NCBI RefSeq assembly: GCF_025947145.1
Contig: NZ_CP109999.1
Location: 2,790,001-2,854,000 of the forward strand
Length of the DNA stretch: 64,000 nucleotides
Direction of reading: 5' to 3'
Origin: Flavobacterium sp. N1994
GTDB lineage: Bacteria; Bacteroidota; Bacteroidia; Flavobacteriales; Flavobacteriaceae
Positions 43,291-51,958 of this stretch are shown here, in pieces (the stretch's first letter is position 1; each line of letters opens with the position of its first letter). A model generated the notes under the pieces. It did not search any database, was not told the DNA's origin, and was given only the letters and a program-made list of their open reading frames with translations. The position numbers and the translations under genes were made by a program.

Positions 43291-44442
43291 TTATGAAATT
43301 ACTCTAATAGTATTCTTTACTTCTTCCGCAATTCTTCTAGCTTCATTCATATCTTCATTGACAATAGTCACATGACCCATTTTGCGGAAAGGTCTTGTTT
43401 CTTTTTTGCCATAAATATGTGGAGTTACTCCTTTTATTGCCATAATTTTTTCGATATTTTCATAAATAACGTTGCCGTGATAGCCTTCGGCACCGACCAA
43501 ATTGACCATAACTCCAGCCAATTTACTCGCAGTACTTCCTAATGGTAAATCCAAAATAGCGCGTAAATGATTTTCAAACTGCGAAGTATAACTCGCTTCA
43601 ATACTATAATGTCCTGAGTTATGAGGACGAGGTGCTACTTCGTTAACTAAAATTCCTTCATCGTGCGTTTGGAACATTTCTACTGCTAGTAATCCAACAT
43701 GATTATAGGCTTTGGCTACTTTTAATGCTTTTTCAGTAGCTTTTTTGGCGATGTGAAAGTCGATTCTGGCTGGACAAATTACATATTCTACTTGATTCGC
43801 TTCTGGATGGAATTCCATTTCTACTACCGGATATGCTTTAACTTCTCCCGAAACGGAGCGCGCTACAATAACGGCTAATTCATTTTTAAAGGCTACCATT
43901 TGTTCAGCAATGCATTCTACATTTGGTAAATTTTCTAAATCAGAAACCGAACGGACTACTTTAACTCCGTTACCATCGTAACCAAATTGAGCCGCTTTCC
44001 ATACAAAAGGGGTTTCTATCAAACCATTTTCTATTTCCGCTCTTAATCCGTTTAGTGATGGAAACCTTTTAAAAGCAGCGGTTGGGATTTGATTTTCGAT
44101 ATAAAAATCTTTTTGAACGCCTTTATTCTGGATTAATCTCAAGGTTTTTAGAGAGGGATACACTTTCAATCCTTCGGATTCCAATTTTTCTAACGCCTCT
44201 AAATTTACGTTTTCAATTTCGATAGTCAAAAGATTTACTTTTTTCCCAAAATCATAAACGGTATCAAAGTCCATTAAATCGCCAATAAAAAATTTGGTAG
44301 CCCCATATTGACAAGGAGCATCCATACTTGGGTCGAAAACATACGTTTGAATGTCAAACTTTCTCGTTTCAGCCAAGAGCATTTTGCCTAATTGCCCACC
44401 ACCGAGAATGCCTAGTTTAAAATTGGATGAGAAGTAATTCAT
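43291..44442 (-). CDS. purK: N5-carboxyaminoimidazole ribonucleotide synthase
   Basis: About 383 residues. The ATP-grasp enzyme makes N5-CAIR from AIR, ATP and bicarbonate. LGILGGGQLGKMLL opens the fold at residues ~9-22, and LLAVEMFQTHDEGILVNEVAPRPHNSGHYSIEAS in parts carries the metal and substrate residues. The frame opens at a TTG at 44472, but the ATG at 44442 (MNYFSSNFKLGIL) is the better start. It probably forms an operon with purE and the M3 peptidase gene. Confidence 0.96.
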   Translation of the reverse strand: MNYFSSNFKLGILGGGQLGKMLLAETRKFDIQTYVFDPSMDAPCQYGATKFFIGDLMDFDTVYDFGKKVNLLTIEIENVNLEALEKLESEGLKVYPSLKTLRLIQNKGVQKDFYIENQIPTAAFKRFPSLNGLRAEIENGLIETPFVWKAAQFGYDGNGVKVVRSVSDLENLPNVECIAEQMVAFKNELAVIVARSVSGEVKAYPVVEMEFHPEANQVEYVICPARIDFHIAKKATEKALKVAKAYNHVGLLAVEMFQTHDEGILVNEVAPRPHNSGHYSIEASYTSQFENHLRAILDLPLGSTASKLAGVMVNLVGAEGYHGNVIYENIEKIMAIKGVTPHIYGKKETRPFRKMGHVTIVNEDMNEARRIAEEVKNTIRVIS

Positions 44443-44490
44443 TCGTAGTAGTTGTTGTAGTTGTTGGCACAAAGATAACTATTAGTTGAA

Positions 44491-45024
44491 CTATGGCAAA
44501 CGTTTTAAAATGTCTTTAACAGCAAAACGATATCCAGGAGTTGGATTAGGAATTGTCTTAGAAAGGATAAGCTTTAATTCCTCATGTATCCAAGGATGTT
44601 TCTTGCCTAACAGAAATAAAGCACGCATGGCAAATGCTGCTGGTGCTACTTTAACATCTGTAATCAGCCAATCTAAACACGTCTCAATAATCTGTTTTTC
44701 TTGCTTTGCTGTGAGGGTTATGGCTTTGCTTTTGACTAATTGAAAACAAATTTTCGCACTAGGACGAATGGCCTTTTCAATTGTATAATGTGTTAATGCT
44801 GAACAAAATGTGTCAACAATTGGTGTTAAAAAGGATGTGTTTTTGACACTGATTAATTCCATTATCCACAAAGCTTTGTAATGAATCTTGTCTTTAGGAT
44901 GGCAAGCTATTAAAGCTAAATCATCAAGGTATTCAGGATGGGATAACACAAAAGCAGTATTTTCATCTCTACTTTTGCGATGAGCGGTTCCTTGTTCAAT
45001 TTGTTTGTAAAATTCTGCGTTCAC
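44491..45024 (-). CDS. HEAT-like alpha-helical repeat protein
   Basis: About 177 residues, all helical, with a HEAT/ARM-like pattern of paired helices (LALIACHPKDKIHYKALWIMELISVKN; APAAFAMRALFLLGKKHPWIHEELKLILSK, in parts). I see no catalytic motif. The frame opens at a TTG at 45048, but the GTG at 45024 (VNAEFYKQIEQG) gives a more natural start. No ATG precedes residue ~60. A scaffold or DNA-binding role is possible, as in alkylation-repeat proteins, but is not shown. Confidence 0.7.
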   Translation of the reverse strand: MNAEFYKQIEQGTAHRKSRDENTAFVLSHPEYLDDLALIACHPKDKIHYKALWIMELISVKNTSFLTPIVDTFCSALTHYTIEKAIRPSAKICFQLVKSKAITLTAKQEKQIIETCLDWLITDVKVAPAAFAMRALFLLGKKHPWIHEELKLILSKTIPNPTPGYRFAVKDILKRLP

Positions 45025-45088
45025 GAAGTAAATATACCAAATTTGCAAAAAAGTGCTAATACTTAGTAGGTAATACTCAAGACTTCTT

Positions 45089-45096
45089 TAAATTTG
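45089..45096 (+). promoter_or_regulatory. -7 element of the hpt-adk transcript
   Basis: TAAATTTG matches TAnnTTTG, 25 bp before the hpt ATG. The -33 region holds only TTAG. Confidence 0.45.
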
Positions 45097-45121
45097 CACC
45101 TTATTTTAAATTCAAAACCAC

Positions 45122-45652
45122 ATGATACATCTTCACGATAAAACTTTCGAGCCATTCATTTCTTCTGATGAAATTGATTTTGCAATTAAGAATATGGCCA
45201 AACAAATGGATGATGATTTTTTTGATGATGTGCCTGTATTCATTGGTGTTTTGAACGGAGCCTTTATGGTATTGTCTGATTTAATGAAACAATATCGTGG
45301 GATGTGCGAAGTAAGTTTTGTAAAAATGGCCTCCTACGAAGGAACGCAATCCACTAACCAAATCAAACAATTAATCGGTCTTAACCAAGATTTAGAAGGA
45401 AGAACGGTTGTTATTGTGGAAGATATTGTGGATACAGGAAATACGGTAGAAGAATTGAAAGCTATTTTCAAAGAAAAAAAGGTAAAGCATTTAAAAATCG
45501 CCACCCTTTTCTTCAAACCCGAAGCCTATAAAAAAGACATCAAAATCGATTATGTAGGGATTAGAATTCCAAACAAATTCATAGTAGGTTACGGTTTAGA
45601 TTACGACGGATTAGGAAGAAACCTTCCAGACATTTATCAATTAGCACAATAA
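45122..45652 (+). CDS. hpt: Hypoxanthine phosphoribosyltransferase
   Basis: The 176-residue enzyme carries the PRPP loop TVVIVEDIVDTGNTVEEL (~98-115), VLNGAFMVLSDL at the N terminus and IPNKFIVGYGLDYDGLGRNLP at the C terminus, all HPRT signatures. It salvages hypoxanthine or guanine with PRPP. It is 21 bp upstream of adk, so both salvage genes are on one transcript. Confidence 0.95.
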   Translation: MIHLHDKTFEPFISSDEIDFAIKNMAKQMDDDFFDDVPVFIGVLNGAFMVLSDLMKQYRGMCEVSFVKMASYEGTQSTNQIKQLIGLNQDLEGRTVVIVEDIVDTGNTVEELKAIFKEKKVKHLKIATLFFKPEAYKKDIKIDYVGIRIPNKFIVGYGLDYDGLGRNLPDIYQLAQ

Positions 45653-45673
45653 TTTATAATTCAAAATAATACA

Positions 45674-46246
45674 ATGATTAACATCGTTCTTTTCGGAAAA
45701 CCAGGTGCAGGAAAAGGCACACAAGCTGAATTTTTAAAAGGAAAATACAATCTAACCCATCTTTCGACGGGAGATATTTTTAGATACAATATTAAGAATG
45801 ATACCGAGTTGGGGCAATTGGCTAAAACCTTCATGGATAAAGGTGATTTAGTTCCAGATCAAGTGACCATTCAAATGCTTCAAAGTGAAGTCGATAAAAA
45901 TCCACAGTCTGCTGGTTTTTTGTTTGATGGTTTCCCAAGAACGTTAGCGCAAGCCGATGCATTAGATAAATTCTTAGAATCAAAAGGACAAAGCATAACG
46001 GCTACCGTAGCGTTAGAAGCCGATGATGAAATTTTAGTACAACGTTTGTTAGAAAGAGGGAAAACTTCTGGTAGACCAGACGATCAAGACGAAGAAAAAA
46101 TTAGAAATCGCTACGACGAATACAATCAAAAAACCGCACCATTGATGCATTATTATAACGCACAAGGCAAATTCCACAAAGTGGATGGTATCGGTTCTAT
46201 AGAAGAAGTAACACAACGATTAAGCCAAGTAATCGACAACCTATAA
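45674..46246 (+). CDS. adk: Adenylate kinase
   Basis: The 190-residue short-lid adenylate kinase has the P-loop GKPGAGKGTQAEFL (~7-20), HLSTGDIFR, GFLFDGFPRTLAQADAL and ERGKTSGRPDDQDEEKIRNR (the LID without the zinc Cys cluster). It interconverts AMP, ADP and ATP. It follows hpt by 21 bp. Confidence 0.97.
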   Translation: MINIVLFGKPGAGKGTQAEFLKGKYNLTHLSTGDIFRYNIKNDTELGQLAKTFMDKGDLVPDQVTIQMLQSEVDKNPQSAGFLFDGFPRTLAQADALDKFLESKGQSITATVALEADDEILVQRLLERGKTSGRPDDQDEEKIRNRYDEYNQKTAPLMHYYNAQGKFHKVDGIGSIEEVTQRLSQVIDNL

Positions 46247-46268
46247 TTGAAATTTTTGGTTAGAAGTT

Positions 46269-46303
46269 ATATTCATAACTCATAACTCATAACTTATAAC
46301 TCA
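46269..46303 (+). repeat. Heptamer repeat (TCATAAC) before the CorC-type gene
   Basis: Four imperfect copies of TCATAAC sit directly before the ATG at 46306. On the opposite strand this is the GTTATGA heptamer seen at 29411-29434. Confidence 0.5.
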
Positions 46304-46305
46304 AA

Positions 46306-47580
46306 ATGGAAATCTTAATCATTCTTTTTTTAATTCTACTCAACGGCGTTTTCTCTATGTCGGAAATCGCGCTGATATCGGCTCGTAAAACCCGTTTGGA
46401 AACAGCTGCTAAAAAAGGAAATACCAATGCTAAAGTGGCTCTAGACTTGGCTAATTCTCCGAACAAATTTCTATCTACGGTTCAAATCGGAATTACTTTG
46501 ATTGGAATTTTAACAGGGATTTATTCTGGCGATAAAATCACGCACGATGTTCAAGGGTATATTGCTACTTTTCCAGTATTGAAACCCTATTCTGTGAGTA
46601 TCGGTGTAGGTATCGTTGTAGTGATATTGACTTTTTTCTCTTTAGTTTTAGGCGAATTATTACCCAAAAGAATCGGACTCAATTACCCAGAAGCAATAGC
46701 TAAAGGTGTCGCTGTTCCCATGAAAATGGTCTCTATAGTGACGATGCCCTTTATTTGGTTATTGACTAAATCAACCGATGGAATACTGAATCTTTTAAAA
46801 ATAAAACCCACCGCCGACGGAAAAGTTACCGAAGAAGAAATCAAAGCTATCATCAAAGAAGGAACCGAAGGGGGCGAAGTACAAGAAATTGAACAAGATA
46901 TTGTTGAGCGTGTGTTTCACATTGGTGACCGAAAAATAAATTCATTAATGACCCACCGTCAATCGATAGTATATCTTTCCCATGACGATAGCGTTGCCGA
47001 ATTAAAAGCAAAAGTGTTAGACGAATTGCATTCGGTTTATCCTGTTTGCAAAGAAAATCTAGACGACGTCGAAGGAATTGTTTTATTGAAAGATTTATTT
47101 GCCGGATTTGAAAAAGGGCCTTTCGATTTAAAAGCCATTACCAAAGAACCAGTATATTTAATAGAACATACATCAGCTTATAAAGCTTTGGAGAATTTCA
47201 AAAAGTCTAAAGTGCATTATGCCTTGGTTACTGATGAATACGGAGTTTTTCAAGGTATCATTACTTTGAATGATATCTTAGAAGCTTTGGTGGGAGATGC
47301 GTCCGATTTTGATGAAGATGAATACCAATTAATAGCTCGCGAAGACGGGACATGGTTAGTAGACGGATTGTATTCCTTACATGATTTCCTAACCTTTTTC
47401 GATATGGATGAGTTGACGAACGATTATGAAGTAACCACATTAAGCGGACTAATCATGACCGAAATGGGTAAGATACCCACTACTGGAGAAAAACTCATTT
47501 GGAACAAATTTGAATTAGAAATCATCGATATGGATGGTGTTAAGATTGATAAAGTGCTAGTTAAAGCATTAAAAGAATAG
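46306..47580 (+). CDS. CorC/HlyC family CNNM-type protein
   Basis: The 424-residue protein has an N-terminal DUF21 membrane domain with about four TM helices (residues ~1-150), two CBS domains (~205-325: HRQSIVYLSHDDSVAEL and YALVTDEYGVFQGIITLNDILEALVGD in parts), and a C-terminal CorC_HlyC transporter-associated domain. Such proteins are linked to magnesium or cobalt efflux. It lies downstream of adk and upstream of obg, and its stop codon overlaps the dispersed hairpin repeat. Confidence 0.9.
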   Translation: MEILIILFLILLNGVFSMSEIALISARKTRLETAAKKGNTNAKVALDLANSPNKFLSTVQIGITLIGILTGIYSGDKITHDVQGYIATFPVLKPYSVSIGVGIVVVILTFFSLVLGELLPKRIGLNYPEAIAKGVAVPMKMVSIVTMPFIWLLTKSTDGILNLLKIKPTADGKVTEEEIKAIIKEGTEGGEVQEIEQDIVERVFHIGDRKINSLMTHRQSIVYLSHDDSVAELKAKVLDELHSVYPVCKENLDDVEGIVLLKDLFAGFEKGPFDLKAITKEPVYLIEHTSAYKALENFKKSKVHYALVTDEYGVFQGIITLNDILEALVGDASDFDEDEYQLIAREDGTWLVDGLYSLHDFLTFFDMDELTNDYEVTTLSGLIMTEMGKIPTTGEKLIWNKFELEIIDMDGVKIDKVLVKALKE

Positions 47581-47616
47581 ATTTGATATTAAGAGGAGAA
47601 TGTCCAGTGGACATTC
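47579..47616 (+). repeat. Dispersed hairpin repeat, copy B
   Basis: The 20-nt box AGATTTGATATTAAGAGGAG is identical to 9652-9671. The hairpin here is GAATGTC-CAGTG-GACATTC. It is followed by GGCTTTTTT, so this copy may also terminate the CorC-type gene, whose TAG stop shares the first two bases of the box. Confidence 0.75.
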
Positions 47617-47652
47617 GGCTTTTTTGTTATCATTGTAATAAAGAGAGAAAAA

Positions 47653-48687
47653 ATGACAGAAGGTAACTTTGTAGACTACGTAAAAATATATGTTTCTTCC
47701 GGAAAAGGAGGGAAGGGTTCTTCTCACTTGCACCGAGAAAAATTTATTGAAAAAGGAGGACCTGATGGCGGAGATGGAGGTCGTGGAGGACACGTAATTC
47801 TAAAAGGCAATAAAGGACTTTGGACTTTGTTTCACCTTAAATTCGCACGTCACGTCAAAGCGGGACACGGTGGCGATGGAGGAAGTTCTCGAAGTACAGG
47901 TCATGATGGAGAAGATAAAGTAATCGAAGTGCCATTAGGAACTGTAGTGCGCGATAAAGAAACAGATGAAATTCTATTCGAAATTACAGAACATGGCGAA
48001 GAAAGAATATTAGCCAAAGGGGGTAAAGGAGGCTTAGGAAACTGGAACTTTAGAAGTTCTACCAATCAAACGCCACGTTATGCACAACCGGGTATGCCTA
48101 CCGAAGAAATGGATGTCATATTAGAATTAAAAGTGTTAGCCGATGTTGGTTTAGTAGGGTTTCCCAATGCTGGAAAATCCACTTTACTTTCTGTGTTAAC
48201 ATCAGCCAAACCTAAGATTGCCGATTATCCTTTTACTACTTTGAAACCTAATTTAGGTATCGTAGCTTATCGTGAATTCAAATCGTTCATCATGGCGGAT
48301 ATCCCCGGAATTATTCAAGGAGCTGCTGAAGGGAAAGGATTAGGACATTACTTCCTAAGACACATCGAGCGTAACTCAACATTATTATTTCTAGTGCCAG
48401 CCGATGCTGAAGATATCAAAAAAGAGTATGAAATCTTGCTTGACGAATTACGTCGCTACAACCCAGAAATGTTGGATAAAGACAAACTAATTGTGGTTTC
48501 CAAATGCGATATGCTTGATGACGAACTTAAAGCCGAACTCAAAGCACAACTCGATAAAGAATTCAAAGGAACACCTTATCTCTTCATTTCCTCAGTAGCT
48601 AACCAAGGGCTAACCGAACTAAAAGACAAACTTTGGGAAATGCTAAACGTAGATGCCGAAGAACCTGAAAATAGTCATGGTATATAA
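47653..48687 (+). CDS. obg: GTPase Obg/CgtA
   Basis: The 344-residue protein has the Gly-rich OBG fold ([30 protein letters not shown]) over residues ~1-155 and a G domain with P-loop GFPNAGKST (~170), the G3 region [17 protein letters not shown] and the SKCD-type G4 (VVSKCDML). It links ribosome maturation and stress responses. It follows the CorC-type gene and hairpin repeat and is closed by a terminator. Confidence 0.97.
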   Translation: MTEGNFVDYVKIYVSSGKGGKGSSHLHREKFIEKGGPDGGDGGRGGHVILKGNKGLWTLFHLKFARHVKAGHGGDGGSSRSTGHDGEDKVIEVPLGTVVRDKETDEILFEITEHGEERILAKGGKGGLGNWNFRSSTNQTPRYAQPGMPTEEMDVILELKVLADVGLVGFPNAGKSTLLSVLTSAKPKIADYPFTTLKPNLGIVAYREFKSFIMADIPGIIQGAAEGKGLGHYFLRHIERNSTLLFLVPADAEDIKKEYEILLDELRRYNPEMLDKDKLIVVSKCDMLDDELKAELKAQLDKEFKGTPYLFISSVANQGLTELKDKLWEMLNVDAEEPENSHGI

Positions 48688-48692
48688 ATAGA

Positions 48693-48721
48693 AAATCCCG
48701 AAGCAATTCGGGATTTTTTTG
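48693..48721 (+). terminator. Terminator of obg
   Basis: AAATCCCGAA and TTCGGGATTT pair around GCAA and are followed by T5, 5 bp after the obg stop. Confidence 0.92.
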
Positions 48722-48852
48722 TATCTACACATTGCGCTACTTTAATTGATTTTGACTAAAGCAAAATTGTAGAGTGGAGATGATCACTCTCCCTTTTGCA
48801 AATAATAATCCAGTTGCAAAGGATTTTAACTCTATTTTTCTGTTAAATACCT

Positions 48853-48883
48853 TTCGTTAAAATCCTAAAAAAAACTATATTCG
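48853..48883 (+). promoter_or_regulatory. Candidate promoter of the S46 peptidase gene
   Basis: TTCG (48853-48856) and TATATTCG (48876-48883) are separated by 19 bp. Both differ from consensus by C for T at the same position. It implies a leader of about 75 nt. Confidence 0.5.
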
Positions 48884-48963
48884 CAACGCTTTTAACAGTT
48901 GTAGTTGTAACAAATACAAGTATCAACATACTACTAGCATTCAATCTATTAACTTATTACTTT

Positions 48964-51123
48964 ATGATGAAGAGAATTATTGTATCGGCAATCGTGGCAC
49001 TACTATTACTACCAACGACCATGAAAGCCGACGAAGGAATGTGGTTCCTAATGTTTATCGAACGTTTAAACCACCGCGACATGCAAAAGGAAGGACTAAA
49101 GTTGACTTCTGAAGAAATCTACAGCATCAACCACCACAGTCTTAAAGACGCCGTAGTACAATTCAACGGTGGATGTACTGCAGAAATTGTTTCCAAAGAT
49201 GGTTTAGTATTAACCAATCACCACTGTGGATATGATGCCATCGCAGAATTATCAACCGCCGACAACAACTTACTAAAAAACGGTTTTTGGGCACCAAACA
49301 GAGCTGCTGAAAAACATCCAGAAACTAGCTTATTCGTGCGCTTCTTTGTTCGTATGGATGATGTTTCCAAAAGAATTTTAGCCAAAGTTACCCCATCGAT
49401 GTCGGAAGCCGATAGAGAAAAAGCCATCAATGCTGAAATTGCCCTTATCGAAAAAGAAAACAACGAAGGCGGAAAATATACCGTTTCTGTAAGATCCTTT
49501 TTCCAAGGAAATGAATACTACTATTTCGTTTACCAAGACTATAAAGATGTTCGTTTAGTAGGAGTACCACCAGAAAGTTTAGGAAAATTTGGTGGAGACA
49601 CCGACAACTGGGAATGGCCACGTCATACTGCAGACTTCTCTATGTTCCGTGTTTATGCTGATAAAGACGGGAATCCAGCAGCGTATTCAGAAAGTAATGT
49701 TCCATTGCAACCAAAACACTATTTGCCTGTAAATCTTAGTGGCGTAAAAGAAAATGATTTCGCTATGATACTAGGCTATCCTGGTAGAACCAACCGTTGG
49801 ATGCCAGCAGGAGGTATTGAACAAAACGTTAAGTTTGCCTATCCAGCGTGGGTTGAAGGAGCCAAAACTGGAATGGATAACATGAAAAAATACATGGACC
49901 AAAGTGATGCGCTTCGTTTAGTGTATGCATCTAAATACGCCTCAACTGCTAACTATTGGAAAAATCGTCAAGGAATGATTGATGCCTTATCGAAATTTGG
50001 TACCGCCAAATCAAAAGCAGCACAAGAAGCCAAATTTGATAAATGGGCCAATAAGCCAGAAAATAAAGCCAAATACGGTAACGTGGTAACCAATATCAAT
50101 AAGTACTACGCCTTGACCAACGAGAAGTCAAGACACGACAATTATTTACAACAATTATTCAGAACTAGTGCTACAGGGAGTGTTGCTAGATCCTTAGGTA
50201 AACTTTTAGACGCTTACACTAAAGCTGATGAAACAAAACGTGCAGCTTTGAAAGAGAACGTTCTAGCGGTTGCCAGTAAATTCTTTGAAGACACTTATCT
50301 ACCAGCTGAAAAAGATATTTTAACGGCTCAATTAGAGTTGTATTCGACTAAATCGGCAGGATATCCTTTAGCACCATCAGTACTTGCTTTACAAAAAAGC
50401 AATCAAGGGAAAGGGTTCAAAAACTATGTAGACGCGACTTTCAATTTGAGTATCTTCTCCTCGCTTGATAGAGTAAAAGCTTTCATTGAATACCCAAGTC
50501 AAGGATTATTAGACAATGATCCGTTGTATAGTTTGTCTACTGATTTGATTGCTTATTCCAATGTAAAATCGGATGCCATTGCGAAAGCTAAAGATGCTTT
50601 TGATGCTTCTTTCAGATTGTTAGTAGAAGGTTTAAGAGAATCTAAAATTGGCGATATCAAATATCCAGATGCTAACTCTACGCTACGTTTAACTTACGGA
50701 AAAGTACGTTCGTTACCAGCTGACAAACGAAACGATGCTTCCATCAACAATTACACAACCCTAGACGGACAAGTCAAAAAGTATAAAAAAGGAGATGAAG
50801 AATTCGACTTGCCTACCAAAGTTTTGGAAATGAACAAAAAGAAAGACTACGGGCGATATGCGGATAAAGACGGAAGCCTACACGTCAACTTCTTAACCGA
50901 TAACGACATCACAGGAGGAAACTCAGGTTCGCCAGTACTTAACGGAAAAGGGGAACTAATAGGAATAGCCTTTGACGGAAATATCGAAGCCATGGCAGGA
51001 GATGTTATCTTCGATAAAAAATTACAAAGAACCATCAACGTTGACATTCGTTATGTACTTTGGGTTATCGAGAACTTCTCGGGAGCCAAAAATATTGTAG
51101 ACGAAATGACCTTGGTGAAATAA
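48964..51123 (+). CDS. S46 family dipeptidyl peptidase, DPP7-like
   Basis: The 719-residue serine peptidase has a signal peptide (residues ~1-22), the catalytic His in LTNHHCGYDAI (86-87), Asp in the GDTDNWEWPRHTADFS segment and Ser654 in GGNSGSPVLNG. At residue 672 the S1 pocket residue is Gly (IAFDGNIE), the DPP7 type that prefers hydrophobic P1, not the Arg of DPP11. It removes dipeptides in the periplasm for protein use. It is a single gene with its own promoter. Confidence 0.92.
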   Translation: MMKRIIVSAIVALLLLPTTMKADEGMWFLMFIERLNHRDMQKEGLKLTSEEIYSINHHSLKDAVVQFNGGCTAEIVSKDGLVLTNHHCGYDAIAELSTADNNLLKNGFWAPNRAAEKHPETSLFVRFFVRMDDVSKRILAKVTPSMSEADREKAINAEIALIEKENNEGGKYTVSVRSFFQGNEYYYFVYQDYKDVRLVGVPPESLGKFGGDTDNWEWPRHTADFSMFRVYADKDGNPAAYSESNVPLQPKHYLPVNLSGVKENDFAMILGYPGRTNRWMPAGGIEQNVKFAYPAWVEGAKTGMDNMKKYMDQSDALRLVYASKYASTANYWKNRQGMIDALSKFGTAKSKAAQEAKFDKWANKPENKAKYGNVVTNINKYYALTNEKSRHDNYLQQLFRTSATGSVARSLGKLLDAYTKADETKRAALKENVLAVASKFFEDTYLPAEKDILTAQLELYSTKSAGYPLAPSVLALQKSNQGKGFKNYVDATFNLSIFSSLDRVKAFIEYPSQGLLDNDPLYSLSTDLIAYSNVKSDAIAKAKDAFDASFRLLVEGLRESKIGDIKYPDANSTLRLTYGKVRSLPADKRNDASINNYTTLDGQVKKYKKGDEEFDLPTKVLEMNKKKDYGRYADKDGSLHVNFLTDNDITGGNSGSPVLNGKGELIGIAFDGNIEAMAGDVIFDKKLQRTINVDIRYVLWVIENFSGAKNIVDEMTLVK

Positions 51124-51157
51124 TCTACCTTTGTCTTCAGTACAAAACAAAAATCTA

Positions 51158-51189
51158 AACCTTCTTGAAGTAATTCAGGAAGGTTTTTT
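51158..51189 (+). terminator. Terminator of the S46 peptidase gene
   Basis: AACCTTCTTGAA pairs with TTCAGGAAGGTT (one wobble) around GTAA and is followed by T4. Confidence 0.8.
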
Positions 51190-51224
51190 GCGTTAAATGT
51201 TTTATAGAAATCCTAATAATAAAC

Positions 51225-51232
51225 TACATTTG
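51225..51232 (+). promoter_or_regulatory. -7 element of the TPR-mpl transcript
   Basis: TACATTTG matches TAnnTTTG, 28 bp before the ATG at 51260. The -33 element at 51200-51203 reads TTTT, so it is partial. Confidence 0.5.
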
Positions 51233-51259
51233 CTTTTAGCATCAAGTATATGATAGTAA

Positions 51260-51958
51260 ATGAAAAAGTTACTTTGTCTTATTTTTTTTGTTTCCACCAT
51301 GACCTTCTCACAAACTAATTTTGAGAAAGCTGAGAAGTTGTTTAGCCAAGAGAAATATGCTATGGCTAAACCAATCTTTGAGAGCATTTTACTTGAAGAT
51401 CCCCATCATCTTAAAACATTAGAATACCTAGGCGATATAGAAGGAATTAACAAATCTTGGGATAAAGCTATGAGTTATTATGGCAAATTAAAAATACTCA
51501 AACCTTCGAATGCCAATTACTATTATAAATACGGGGGGTGCCTCGGAATGAAAGCAAAAGAGAGCAACAAATTCAAAGCACTCGGAATGATAAGCGATAT
51601 CAAATTCCATTTTGAAAAAGCCATTCAGCTCAATCCAAATCACATAGAAGCGCGTTGGGCATTAATCGAATTATACCTTCAACTTCCAGGAATTGTTGGA
51701 GGAAGTGAACGCAAGGCTGAAAATTATGCTGCTGAATTATTAAAAATTTCTCCTGTTGATGGCTATCTTGCCAAAGGCCATATTGCTGAGTATTTTGAAA
51801 GATACAAAGAAGCCGAAAAACAATACAGTAAAGCGATTGCCATAAGTGGTTCTAAAACCAGCTATCAAAAATTAGCCGATTTATATAAGAACAAAATGAA
51901 TCAGCCACAAAAAGCCAAAATACTTTTAGAAAATTATCAAGAACGAAACAAATCATAA
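51260..51958 (+). CDS. Exported TPR protein
   Basis: The 232-residue protein has a signal peptide (MKKLLCLIFFVSTMTFSQ) and four or five TPR units between residues ~20 and ~225 (KAEKLFSQEKYAMAKPIFES, HFEKAIQLNPNHIEARWAL, EYFERYKEAEKQYSKAIAIS). It overlaps the start of mpl by the TAATG arrangement. Such coupling with a muropeptide ligase suggests a periplasmic or envelope-associated role, but the partner is unknown. Confidence 0.85.
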   Translation: MKKLLCLIFFVSTMTFSQTNFEKAEKLFSQEKYAMAKPIFESILLEDPHHLKTLEYLGDIEGINKSWDKAMSYYGKLKILKPSNANYYYKYGGCLGMKAKESNKFKALGMISDIKFHFEKAIQLNPNHIEARWALIELYLQLPGIVGGSERKAENYAAELLKISPVDGYLAKGHIAEYFERYKEAEKQYSKAIAISGSKTSYQKLADLYKNKMNQPQKAKILLENYQERNKS

